DNA of 13,157 bases from UBA2645 sp044360285 (GCA_044360285.1 JBIKKP010000039.1:1-13157), one strand, 5' to 3'. Shown: positions 1 through 7,590, counted from the stretch's first letter. The notes: generated by a model from the sequence alone, not told the origin. A program made the numbers and translations.

Positions 1-263
1 TAAAGATCAACAATCACCGTGGTATCTTCCGCCAATTTTGCTTTTTCTTTTGCAATTCCAAATTCGACTTCTTGCTTCAAATCCTGCAAACCAAACTCGC
101 CTTCCATTTCTTTCAGAGATCGCTTCAGCTCGCGATAAATATGCTTAAAACGATAAACCATACGCCCCAAAAATTGGGCGATTTCTGGCAAATCTTGCGG
201 CTTAATGAAGATGAAAGCGACCAGTAGAACAACGATCAACTCAGCGAAGGAAAATCCAAACAT
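1..263 (-). CDS. tatB: Sec-independent (Tat) translocase subunit TatB, 5' part
   Basis: Reading the minus strand from an ATG at 263 gives 87 open codons up to the window edge, so the C-terminus is missing. The product starts MFGFSFAELIVVLLVAF, a short hydrophobic membrane helix (about residues 5-20) without a cleavable signal, then a KPQDLPEIAQFLGR hinge and a charged amphipathic helix rich in Arg, Lys and Glu. This is the TatA/TatB layout, and the DLPE...LGR hinge fits TatB better than TatA. In the family TatB works with TatC in the inner membrane as receptor for twin-arginine signal peptides of folded proteins. tatC would be expected further left but is outside the window. It lies downstream of pstB on the same strand, with a palindromic repeat between. 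Identity as a Tat subunit is firm; B versus A is likely but not certain from the fragment. Confidence 0.85.
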   Translation of the reverse strand, partial: MFGFSFAELIVVLLVAFIFIKPQDLPEIAQFLGRMVYRFKHIYRELKRSLKEMEGEFGLQDLKQEVEFGIAKEKAKLAEDTTVIVDL

Positions 264-279
264 GAAAAAATATAGTTTA

Positions 280-373
280 CGTCATCCTTGAATTGCGTGA
301 GCAATTCAAGGATCTCGTGAATTTTACGATGAACAAAACAAGATCCTCAAAGTCTGCGACTTCAAGGATGACG
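280..373. repeat. Palindromic mini-element R1 (tatB-pstB intergenic)
   Basis: A 92-bp core (281-372) with 13-bp terminal inverted repeats CGTCATCCTTGAA / TTCAAGGATGACG. It is colinear and about 85% identical to R2 at 3563-3660. Inside are smaller stems: CCTTGAATTGC with GCAATTCAAGG, AGGATCT with AGATCCT, and AAGTC with GACTT. The unit fills nearly all of the 117-bp gap between pstB and tatB. It has no coding capacity of its own; it resembles the palindromic repeats seen in Rickettsiales and other Alphaproteobacteria, but I cannot assign it to a named family. It may fold in the pstB-tatB mRNA and act as a terminator or stabiliser. Confidence 0.9.
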
Positions 374-380
374 ACTGTTC

Positions 381-1136
381 TTAACCAAACCTTCCCGTGA
401 TGTAGTCTTGCGTCTGTTGCTTCGCCGGGTTGGTAAAAATTTTATCAGTTTGGTCATATTCAACAATTTTACCCATGTTGAAAAATGCCGTCATTGTGGA
501 AACCCTTGCTGCTTGCTGCATTGAGTGGGTGACGATGATGATGGTGAAATTATCTTTCAGCTCGTCGATTAATTCTTCGATCTTTGCCGTGGCAATTGGA
601 TCAAGGGCCGAACACGGTTCATCCATCAAAATCACTTCCGGTTCAATTGCAATTGTTCTGGCAATACAAAGCCGCTGCTGCTGCCCGCCTGAAAGCGCGG
701 AGGCTTGGTCGTTGAGACGATCTTTAACTTCATCCCACAGCCCGGCCTTGGTCAGGCTTTGCTCAACGATCAAATCGAGCTCTTTTTTATTCTTAAATAA
801 TCCATGAATTCTTGGGCCGTAAGCAACATTTTCATAAATTGATTTTGGAAATGGATTTGGCTTTTGGAAAACCATTCCAACAGAAGCGCGAAGCAGCACC
901 AGGTCTAGGTCGCGGTCGTAAATGTTTTTACCGTCAAGCAAAATATCTCCCTCAACTTTGCAGCCCAAAATCGTGTCATTCATACGATTGATGCAGCGCA
1001 AAAAAGAAGATTTTCCACATCCTGAAGGCCCAATTAGAGCGGTCACGCTGTGCTTTTCGAAATCAAGATTAATGTCAAATAGCGCTTGTTTTTGGCCATA
1101 GAACAAATTGATATTTTTTGCCGAAATCTTGTTCAT
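381..1136 (-). CDS. pstB: Phosphate ABC transporter ATP-binding protein PstB
   Basis: 251 residues from the ATG at 1136, the usual PstB length. The peptide opens MNKISAKNINLFYGQKQAL as PstB proteins do. Visible ABC motifs: Walker A GPSGCGKSS (36-44), Q-loop in VFQKPNPFP (Q91), signature LSGGQQ (148-153), Walker B VILMDEP (168-174) and switch His204 in VTHSMQQA. The FQKPNPFP and INRMND stretches are typical of PstB rather than other ATPases. It powers high-affinity phosphate uptake with the PstA/PstC permeases and PstS binding protein. The frame extends 27 codons upstream to 1217, but that stretch (MSLERFFFK...) does not resemble PstB N-termini and would run almost to the divergent kinase gene, so I start at 1136. 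No pstS, pstC, pstA or phoU is visible; the gene stands between a divergent kinase and tatB. Confidence 0.95.
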   Translation of the reverse strand: MNKISAKNINLFYGQKQALFDINLDFEKHSVTALIGPSGCGKSSFLRCINRMNDTILGCKVEGDILLDGKNIYDRDLDLVLLRASVGMVFQKPNPFPKSIYENVAYGPRIHGLFKNKKELDLIVEQSLTKAGLWDEVKDRLNDQASALSGGQQQRLCIARTIAIEPEVILMDEPCSALDPIATAKIEELIDELKDNFTIIIVTHSMQQAARVSTMTAFFNMGKIVEYDQTDKIFTNPAKQQTQDYITGRFG

Positions 1137-1241
1137 ATTCGAATTGTTTGTAAGCAGGAAGGCGTAAGTTGCACGAAGGCACGCCGTCACTTTGAAAAAG
1201 AATCTCTCTAAACTCAAGCCCCCTTAAATAAATTGAATAAA

Positions 1242-2617
1242 ATGCACTTAAAAAAATTCATTCCCCGCTCACTTTACGGAAGATTTTTGCTGGTCATCGT
1301 TGCTTCAGTTGCAATTGTGCAATTGGTTTCGATTTATGTTTTCTACTACACACACGTTGACGTAGTGAGCAAGCATATGGCGCGCAGCGTTATTGAAGAG
1401 ATGGTTTTTGTTAAAAAGTCGATCAACAAACCAGATTACGAAATACTTCTCACTGACTTATCGCAAAATACCGGACTAAAATTTTCCTTCGAAGAACATC
1501 GTCGCTTAAAAAGAAAAAATAAAATCGGCGACAGCTCTTGGACAAAAAACTCTGTTTACGAATACATCAAGCCGCTGGTTGACCCTTACAACCGCTTCAA
1601 GTCTGAACTTTCCAGCCACGGACTCAAACCTTACGAAATCTACGAAATTCCTGACGATGACGATTTCATCATCGTTAAAGTTCAAACCAAACAAGGTCTG
1701 CTTTCATTTGAAGTTCCAATCAAAAGAATCACCAGCTCAAGCTCTTATGTCTTCACTTTTTGGATGATTTTAACCGCCTTCATCACTTCGATGATTTCGA
1801 TAATTTTCGTCAAAAATCAGATTCGCTCAATTCACAACTTAAGCGTCGCTGCTGAAAAATTTGGACGCGGACAAGATGCTCCCAACCTGCGCCCAAGTGG
1901 TTCAGAAGAAATTCGCTCGCTGACCATTTCCTTCATCAAAATGAAAGAACGCGTCATGCGTCAAATTGCGCAGCGAACCGACATGCTTTCTGCAGTATCG
2001 CACGATTTGCGAACGCCCTTAACTCGCATAAAATTGCAACTCGAAATGTTGCCGCAAAGCCAGGAAATTGAAGACCTAAAGAGCGATATTTCTGACATGG
2101 AAAAAATGGTGAATGAATATCTCGACTTCGCTAAATCTGACGACAAAGAACGTCCGCAGATCGTAAAAGTTCACAAATTTTTACAGGAAAAAGTCGTGCA
2201 TTATTACGCCAAAATGCATCGAAAAATTTCTGGTGAAATCCTTGTGCCCGAAGGCTTTGAGATGAGTTTGAAAAAAATCGCCTTCAAACGCGCCTTGGGA
2301 AATTTAATCGACAACGCCTTTAATTACGGCACTCGCGCCGAACTTTTTGCAAAAATTTCTGGCGACCATCTCATCATAAACATTGACGATGATGGTCCAG
2401 GAATACCTCAAGCAGAGCGCGGCAATGTTTTTAAGCCATTTTACCGAATTGACAATTCACGCAACCTCGACAAAAAAAACGAGCAAGAAGCCGGACCAGC
2501 TGGCTCTGGACTTGGTCTAGCAATTGCGCTTGACGCAATTACTTCTCACGGCGGCTCAATTACTCTTGGCGATTCACCGCTTGGCGGGCTTCGCGTCACA
2601 ATCTCACTTCCAATCTA

Positions 2618-2618
<1 letters not shown>
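1242..2618 (+). CDS. EnvZ-like membrane sensor histidine kinase
   Basis: 458 residues from the ATG at 1242; a TTG three codons earlier (1233) is in frame but less likely. A first membrane helix lies at about residues 13-36 (FLLVIVASVAIVQLVSIYVF), followed by a sensor region of about 130 residues and a second helix at about 171-190. Then come HAMP, a HisKA domain with SAVSHDLRTPLTR (phospho-accepting His254), and an HATPase domain with N-box NLIDNAFNYG (354-363), G1 DDDGPGIP (383-390) and G2 GSGLGLA (421-427). The PRSLYGRFLL start and HDLRTPLTRIKLQLEM box match alphaproteobacterial EnvZ-like kinases, which phosphorylate OmpR-type regulators. No response regulator is visible beside it. The TAA overlaps the next ATG by one base (TAATG), implying translational coupling to the UDP-sugar gene. 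The signal sensed cannot be read from sequence. Confidence 0.9.
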
Positions 2619-3550
<932 letters not shown>

Positions 3551-3562
3551 TTTAGCACCGAC

Positions 3563-3660
3563 CTCGTCATCCTTGAATTACGAAGTAATTCGAGGATCTC
3601 GTGCATTTTAGCGATGAACAAAACAAGATCCTCGAAGCCTCTGGCTTCAAGGATGACGAG
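3563..3660. repeat. Palindromic mini-element R2 (uxs-glycosyltransferase intergenic)
   Basis: 98 bp with perfect 15-bp terminal inverted repeats CTCGTCATCCTTGAA / TTCAAGGATGACGAG; second copy of R1. Internal arms: AATTAC-gaa-GTAATT, TTCGAGGATCT with AGATCCTCGAA, and GAAGCC-tct-GGCTTC, which with the outer stem give a cloverleaf-like cruciform. It begins 12 bp after the uxs stop and ends 30 bp before the ATG of the glycosyltransferase, within a likely operon. It is open in the frame of the downstream gene from a GTG at 3601. Confidence 0.92.
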
Positions 3661-3690
3661 GTAAGCAAAAGACCCACAAATCTCACAAAA

Positions 3691-4620
3691 ATGAACAAAA
3701 ATTTTTCCATCCAAAAATTACAAAAAATTTTCGTCACCAATAATTCCGTAATCATCAAACAAGGTGCGGTTTTAAAGGATTTTTGCGTTGCCGAAGAACA
3801 TTTCAAAAAATATCAGAAGCTCAAATTTCGCTTAAAATATTTTTTCCCAATTTTTTCTTTTGCAAAAAAACCGCACATTTTGATCACCGACGAATGGTCG
3901 AAGAACTATTGCCACTGGCTGTGGGAAGCACTTTCAAAGTTGATTGATCTCAAGCGCGAATTTCCTGATGCAATTTTAGTTTTACCAAAATCTTACCTCA
4001 AAATTGACTTCGTGATGAAGTCGCTTGCCGCCTTTGGTTTCAACAATTCCAACATCAAAACCATCCCAAAAAAATCGCAGCTTTTTTTAAATAACGTCGC
4101 CGCAATTCCTTGCATCAACATCGCAACTCCAGGTTATTACGATTATTTAAAATTTAACGAAGTCGGTCAAACACTGGTTTCGCACTATCAAAACCAACTC
4201 AAAACAAATTTCGGCGAAAGAATTTACATAAGCAGAAATCGCCCCGACAAAGAAGTTCCAAGACGCGTTAACAATGAAAAAGAGCTGGTCGCGATGCTTG
4301 CTAAATATGGCTTCAAGACCGTTTACATGGAAAATTTTTCCTTCCTCGAGCAAATCTCAATTGCCAGTTTCGCCAGGTTTATTGTCGCTTCACATGGCGC
4401 TGGAATTACCAACTGTATGTTCGCTAAAAAGCCCACTCACCTCTTCGAATTAATTAACGAAAGCTGGAAAGGAACTTGCTTCGAAAAAATGTGCAAAAAG
4501 GCTGAAATCACCTACAGCCGCATTGATTGCAAACAAAGTGACAATGGCACAATTCACCTCGGCAATATCACAGTCGATGTCGCAAAACTTGAACAAAAAA
4601 TAAGCGAATTTTTGAAATGA
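3691..4620 (+). CDS. GT61-family (DUF563) glycosyltransferase
   Basis: 309 residues from the ATG at 3691. The signature lies in the C-terminal half: ERIYISRNR (about 203-211), a run ending RRVNNEKELVAMLAKYGF, YMENFSFLEQISIASFARF and VASHGAGITNCMFA (about 260-273), the conserved core of the DUF563/GT61 family. The N-terminal NYCHWLWEALSKL (about 71-83) is the usual 'HW' block. There is no signal peptide or membrane segment, so it is probably cytosolic or peripherally membrane-bound. GT61 members include xylosyl- and GlcNAc-transferases using UDP-sugars; donor and acceptor here are unknown, but its place between UDP-xylose synthase and UDP-glucose dehydrogenase makes a UDP-xylose or UDP-glucuronate donor plausible (inference). 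A GTG at 3601 would add 30 residues encoded by repeat R2; I reject it because that stretch is repeat-derived. The stop overlaps ugd (ATGA). Confidence 0.85.
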   Translation: MNKNFSIQKLQKIFVTNNSVIIKQGAVLKDFCVAEEHFKKYQKLKFRLKYFFPIFSFAKKPHILITDEWSKNYCHWLWEALSKLIDLKREFPDAILVLPKSYLKIDFVMKSLAAFGFNNSNIKTIPKKSQLFLNNVAAIPCINIATPGYYDYLKFNEVGQTLVSHYQNQLKTNFGERIYISRNRPDKEVPRRVNNEKELVAMLAKYGFKTVYMENFSFLEQISIASFARFIVASHGAGITNCMFAKKPTHLFELINESWKGTCFEKMCKKAEITYSRIDCKQSDNGTIHLGNITVDVAKLEQKISEFLK

Positions 4621-5912
4621 AAATCACGGTAATTGGCAGCGGATATGTTGGCCTCGTTTCAGGCATTTGTTTTGCCAAACTTGGTCACGAAATTGTCTGC
4701 GTCGACAAAGATGAAACAAAAATTTCCGCACTCAAAAAAGGTGAAATTCCAATTTTTGAACCAGGATTATCCGAGCTGCTTGCGGAAGTTGTTGCAGCAA
4801 AAAAAATCTCTTTTGATACAAATTTGGATGCAGCCTTGAATGGCTCTAGCGCTGTTTTCATCGCCGTTGGCACGCCGCAAGATGAAGATGGATCAGCCGA
4901 TCTTTCTTACGTTTTAGCTGCTGCAAAAGAAATCGCCGAGAAGTCAAATTCCTACAAACTCATCGTCACTAAATCCACCGTTCCAGCCGGAACTGGCGCA
5001 AAAGTTAAGAAGCTGGTAAAAGCAACAAATCCATCTTTCGAATTCAGCGTTGCATCAAATCCAGAATTTTTACGCGAAGGCTGCGCAATCAACGATTTCA
5101 TGGAGCCAGACCGCATCGTAATTGGTGTTGAAGACGAAAAAGCGCAAAAAATCTTGAGCGAAATTTACCAAAAATTTCCGGCAGAAAAATTGGTAAGTTG
5201 CGACATCGTCACCGCTGAATTAATAAAATACGCCGCCAATTCCTTCCTTGCTGCAAAAATTTGTTTCATCAACGAAATGGCCGATTTGTGTGAAAGCGTT
5301 GGGGGAAATATCGCGCAACTTGCCAAAGCAATTGGCATGGATGAACGAATTGGCGAAAAGTTTTTAAAACCCGGCCCAGGCTTTGGCGGCTCTTGCTTTC
5401 CGAAAGATATTTTAGCAATCGCCAACACCGCAAAAAATCATCAAGTTGATTTGTCGGTAATTAATTCAGTGATTGCTTCCAACGACAAACGCCAAATCAG
5501 AATCGCCAACAAAATCGAGGCACTTTTTGGCGGAAATTTAGCTGGCAAAAAAATCGCGTTATTTGGCCTAGCCTTCAAAGGAAATACTGACGATATCCGC
5601 TATTCACCGGCAATCAACATCGCCAAAATTTTGCTGAAAAAAGGCGCAAAAATTTCGGCGCATGATTTTGAAGCAATTGCAAACGCTAAACGCGAACTTG
5701 CTGATTTTGCCAGCATCGAATTTTTTGATGACCTTTACCAAGCCGCTTCTGGTGCTGATCTAATCGTTATTGCCACCGAATGGCCGCAATATGCAAAAAT
5801 CGATTTAAGCAAAATTTCGACGAAAAAAATCTTCGATTTGCGTAATCTTTTGGATGCAAAAGAAGTTCGCGCGCTGGGATTTGAATATCATTTCATCGGC
5901 GAGAAAAACTAA
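4617..5912 (+). CDS. ugd: UDP-glucose 6-dehydrogenase
   Basis: 431 residues, standard length. The N-terminal NAD domain starts MKITVIGSGYVGLVSG (GxGYVG at 7-12) with acidic VDKDETKI (29-36), then FIAVGTPQDEDGSADLSYV (81-99), TKSTVPAGTG (118-127) and SNPEFLREG (147-155). The central helix contains ELIKYAANSFLA (Lys204), and the catalytic cysteine is Cys260 in GPGFGGSCFPKD. The C-terminal UDP-binding domain has FGLAFKGNTDDIRYSPA (316-332) and ATEWPQY. It oxidises UDP-glucose to UDP-glucuronate with two NAD+. The ATG lies in the stop of the glycosyltransferase gene (ATGA, 4-base overlap), so translation is coupled. It supplies the substrate for the UDP-glucuronate decarboxylase upstream. The operon probably ends here: a stem-loop with T-run follows at 5943. 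Confidence 0.96.
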   Translation: MKITVIGSGYVGLVSGICFAKLGHEIVCVDKDETKISALKKGEIPIFEPGLSELLAEVVAAKKISFDTNLDAALNGSSAVFIAVGTPQDEDGSADLSYVLAAAKEIAEKSNSYKLIVTKSTVPAGTGAKVKKLVKATNPSFEFSVASNPEFLREGCAINDFMEPDRIVIGVEDEKAQKILSEIYQKFPAEKLVSCDIVTAELIKYAANSFLAAKICFINEMADLCESVGGNIAQLAKAIGMDERIGEKFLKPGPGFGGSCFPKDILAIANTAKNHQVDLSVINSVIASNDKRQIRIANKIEALFGGNLAGKKIALFGLAFKGNTDDIRYSPAINIAKILLKKGAKISAHDFEAIANAKRELADFASIEFFDDLYQAASGADLIVIATEWPQYAKIDLSKISTKKIFDLRNLLDAKEVRALGFEYHFIGEKN

Positions 5913-5921
5913 CGACCTTAT

Positions 5922-5940
5922 GCCCCCGTAGCTCAGGGGG
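5922..5940 (+). pseudogene. tRNA-Arg 5' fragment (acceptor strand and D-arm start)
   Basis: The 22 bases at 5918-5939 are identical to 5999-6020, the leader and first 18 bases of the intact tRNA-Arg, 81 bp downstream. The match covers the 5' acceptor strand GCCCCCG and GCTCAGGGG of the D-arm, then stops; the next bases form a stem-loop, not tRNA. With no 3' half following it cannot fold as a tRNA here. Confidence 0.8.
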
Positions 5941-5942
5941 AG

Positions 5943-5966
5943 AAAACAGCCTAAATGGCTGTTTTT
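5943..5966 (+). terminator. Stem-loop with T-run after ugd
   Basis: AAAACAGCC (5943-5951) pairs with GGCTGTTTT (5957-5965) around the loop TAAAT, giving a 9-bp stem ending in five T. It lies 31 bp after the ugd stop and just past the 5' tRNA fragment, and fits a Rho-independent terminator for the uxs-GT-ugd operon. Confidence 0.6.
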
Positions 5967-6002
5967 GGCAAATCGCAAATTCAGAATTTTTTGAATAATT
6001 AT

Positions 6003-6077
6003 GCCCCCGTAGCTCAGGGGATAGAGCAGTGGTTTCCTAAACCATGTGCGCATGTTCGAGTCATGCCGGGGGCACCA
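6003..6077 (+). tRNA. tRNA-Arg (anticodon CCT)
   Basis: A 75-base cloverleaf with encoded CCA. Acceptor GCCCCCG pairs with CGGGGGC (6067-6073), discriminator A6074. D-stem GCTC/GAGC; anticodon stem GTGGT (6029-6033) with ACCAT (one G-T pair); loop TTCCTAA, so the anticodon is CCT at 6036-6038, reading AGG. Variable loop GTGC; T-stem GCATG/CATGC with loop TTCGAGT, slightly unlike the usual TTCRANY at its end. All stems pair, so this copy is taken as functional. It lies between fragments of itself on both sides and upstream of dusB, whose product modifies tRNA D-loops. Confidence 0.93.
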
Positions 6078-6084
6078 AAAAACT

Positions 6085-6219
6085 GTGGTTTCCTAATCCC
6101 GGGTTCAGCATAGCTTCACCCGCTATTCGCTCAAAACGACCGTTTAGGTCGTTTTGCCGGAGATAAATCTCCGTCACTCAAGCCCATGTGCGCATGTTCG
6201 AGTCATGCCGGGGGCACCA
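6085..6219 (+). pseudogene. Interrupted tRNA-Arg 3' half
   Basis: 6085-6096 repeats the 5' anticodon strand and loop of the intact tRNA (GTGGTTTCCTAA). After 87 unrelated bases (6097-6183), 6184-6219 repeats its 3' 36 bases from position 40 through CCA exactly; counting the trailing A-run, 41 bases match at an offset of 142. The acceptor 5' strand and D-arm are absent. The inserted 87 bases contain two stem-loops: CAAAACGACC/GGTCGTTTTG (6132-6156) and CGGAGAT/ATCTCCG (6158-6173). Without a 5' half it cannot give a tRNA alone. The break falls at the 3' side of the anticodon loop, near where tRNA introns sit, but 87 bases is too short for a group I intron. Confidence 0.75.
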
Positions 6220-6226
6220 AAAAAGT

Positions 6227-6245
6227 AAAAATGCTGCGCATTTTT
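6227..6245 (+). terminator. Stem-loop after the tRNA-Arg region
   Basis: AAAAATGC (6227-6234) pairs with GCATTTTT (6238-6245) around TGC. The T-run closes the stem, the shape of a weak Rho-independent terminator, bidirectional in principle. It would end transcription through the tRNA locus before dusB. Confidence 0.45.
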
Positions 6246-6262
6246 AGGAAAATCGAGAGCAC

Positions 6263-6288
6263 GACGCTTAAGAGCGGTCTTAAGCGTC
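6263..6288. promoter_or_regulatory. Perfect inverted repeat just before dusB
   Basis: GACGCTTAAG (6263-6272) and CTTAAGCGTC (6279-6288) are perfect 10-bp arms; an A-T pair extends them to 11 around GCGG. It ends 14 bp before the dusB ATG and is not followed by a T-run, so it suits an operator or a 5'-leader hairpin better than a terminator. Function is inference. Confidence 0.5.
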
Positions 6289-6302
6289 TATAAAAAATTC
6301 AA

Positions 6303-7298
6303 ATGATCCAAATCGACAAAATCACACTCCCAGACAACGTCTTACTAGCTCCAATGTCAGGCGTCACCGACCTGCCTTTCCGACGACTCGTGAAAGGCTT
6401 TGGCGCGTCTTTGGTAATTTCCGAAATGATCGCCTCGCGTGCCATGATTTTACAAACACGCGACAGTTTGAAGAAGTGCCAAAAAGATGATTCGCATTAC
6501 CCAATGTCGGTGCAACTCGCCGGCTGCGATCCGGAAGTCATGGCGGAAGCGGCAAAATTAAACGAAGATTTAGGCGCTGACATCATCGACATCAATTTCG
6601 GCTGTCCGGTGAAAAAAGTTGTAAATGGTTTTGCTGGATCGGCGCTGATGAAAGATGAAGACCTGGCCGCGCGTATCATGGAAGCCGTGGTCAAAGCAGT
6701 AAAAATTCCTGTCACCATGAAAATGCGTTTGGGCTGGAATTACGAAAATCTCAACGCACCAAGCCTGGCCAAAAAAGCGGAAGACGTGGGAATTAAAATG
6801 CTCACCGTGCACGGCCGCACAAGGTGCCAAATGTATAACGGCAGCGCCAATTGGGAGCTCATTTCGCGCACCAAAGAAGCCGTAAAAATTCCCGTAATTG
6901 CCAATGGCGACATCAAAAATGTTGAAGACGCCAAACAAGCGCTCTCTCTTTCCAAAGCCAACGGCGTGATGATTGGGCGCGCTTGCTATGGCAAGCCGTG
7001 GCTGATTGCGCAAATTGCTGCTGAGTTAAAAGGTGATGCAAAAATCATCGCCCCAAGTTTGGAAGAGCAGAAAAGAATTGTGCTAAATCACTTCAATGAA
7101 ATGATTGAACACTATGGCGAGCAAACCGCAATTCCATTGGCGCGCAAGCATATTGGCTGGTATTGCTCTGGTCTAAAAAATTCGGCAGAATATCGCGCCA
7201 AAATTAACGTCACCCAAGGCGCGCAAAATGTTCGTGATGTAATTGAACAATTTTACGAAACGCAGTTAAGTTTGACAAATTCTGAACCTTTGTCCTAA
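6303..7298 (+). CDS. dusB: tRNA-dihydrouridine synthase (DusB type)
   Basis: 331 residues. The FMN-binding TIM barrel begins LLAPMSGVTDLPFRR (14-28); the catalytic cysteine is Cys101 in INFGCPVKKVVNGFAGSALM, where it protonates the reduced uracil; VTMKMRLGW, TVHGRTRCQMYNG, VIANGDI and GVMIGRACYGKPWL follow as in Dus enzymes. The C-terminal helical domain (about 245-325) contacts tRNA. It reduces specific D-loop uridines of tRNA with NADPH and FMN. The overall motif set resembles the DusB branch common in Alphaproteobacteria, often found next to ntr genes; here the neighbours are instead tRNA-Arg and a toxin-antitoxin/R-M unit. No Shine-Dalgarno is evident before the ATG, which follows an 11-bp inverted repeat. 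The stop codon lies inside the terminator stem at 7289. Confidence 0.93.
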   Translation: MIQIDKITLPDNVLLAPMSGVTDLPFRRLVKGFGASLVISEMIASRAMILQTRDSLKKCQKDDSHYPMSVQLAGCDPEVMAEAAKLNEDLGADIIDINFGCPVKKVVNGFAGSALMKDEDLAARIMEAVVKAVKIPVTMKMRLGWNYENLNAPSLAKKAEDVGIKMLTVHGRTRCQMYNGSANWELISRTKEAVKIPVIANGDIKNVEDAKQALSLSKANGVMIGRACYGKPWLIAQIAAELKGDAKIIAPSLEEQKRIVLNHFNEMIEHYGEQTAIPLARKHIGWYCSGLKNSAEYRAKINVTQGAQNVRDVIEQFYETQLSLTNSEPLS

Positions 7299-7301
7299 AA
7301 A
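7272..7301 (+). promoter_or_regulatory. Candidate promoter for vapBC within the dusB 3' end
   Basis: TTGACA (7272-7277), a perfect -35 consensus, is followed after 18 bp by TAAAAA (7296-7301), a 4/6 match to the -10. It lies in the last codons of dusB; since vapB begins only 13 bp after the terminator T-run, a vapBC promoter must overlap this area or lie further up. A short match, so moderate weight only. Confidence 0.35.
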
Positions 7302-7321
7302 CAATTTTAGGACAAATTTTT
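7289..7321 (+). terminator. Rho-independent terminator of dusB, possible vapBC operator
   Basis: TTTGTCCTAAAA (7289-7300) pairs perfectly over 12 bp with TTTTAGGACAAA (7305-7316) around ACAA, then five T. The dusB stop (7296-7298) is in the left arm. The shape is that of an intrinsic terminator, although the stem is AT-rich. The same palindrome ends 17 bp before vapB and overlaps the candidate -10, the place where VapB-type antitoxins bind inverted repeats, so an operator role is possible. Confidence 0.7.
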
Positions 7322-7333
7322 AAAAAAAGACCA

Positions 7334-7573
7334 ATGCAAGAATTTCATACAACAATCAGCGAGAACGGCAGAGTGACAATTCCAGCCACAATCAGAAAAG
7401 AGCTAAATCTCAAATCTGGTGCCGACCTGATCATCAAAATCTCACCAGAAAATGACATCATTCTTCACTCGCCAAAGCAGTCGTTGCAAAGGCTGCAAGG
7501 CATGTTCAAGGCAAAGAAAAAAACTGGATTAGTTGAAGAACTAATTGAGATGCGCCGCAAGGAAAAAATCTAA
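7334..7573 (+). CDS. vapB: VapB-type antitoxin, AbrB/SpoVT fold
   Basis: 79 residues. The N-terminal half, TTISENGRVTIPATIRKELNLKSGADLIIKI (6-36), is a clear AbrB/MazE swapped-hairpin DNA-binding domain: GRVTIP, then IRKEL, then L.SG..L. The C-terminal part (about 48-79, QSLQRLQGMFKAKKKTGLVEELIEMRRKEKI) is a charged helical tail of the kind that wraps and inhibits the toxin. It is followed after 17 bp by a PIN-domain toxin, the standard antitoxin-first order. In the family the antitoxin, alone or with the toxin, binds a palindrome at its own promoter; one lies directly upstream at 7289. Length and layout are normal. Confidence 0.9.
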   Translation: MQEFHTTISENGRVTIPATIRKELNLKSGADLIIKISPENDIILHSPKQSLQRLQGMFKAKKKTGLVEELIEMRRKEKI

Positions 7574-7590
7574 ACCCACTCAACAAACCC

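Noticed and set aside
430..807. 125-codon plus-strand open frame
   Set aside because: Antisense to the conserved pstB ATPase region; a shadow with no domain.
1137..1217. 27-codon N-terminal extension of pstB
   Set aside because: The residues do not resemble PstB N-termini, and the extension would fill the divergent promoter space; the ATG at 1136 fits the family start.
6097..6183. Functional self-splicing intron in tRNA-Arg
   Set aside because: At 87 bases it is too short for a group I intron, and the copy lacks its 5' half, so splicing could not give a tRNA.
5918..6224. Permuted or split tRNA gene needing trans-splicing
   Set aside because: An intact tRNA-Arg(CCT) lies between the fragments, and the fragments together lack the anticodon arm continuity expected for such a system.
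6570..7013. 147-codon open frame on the minus strand
   Set aside because: It lies wholly within dusB on the opposite strand, resembles no family and is explained by codon bias of the real gene.
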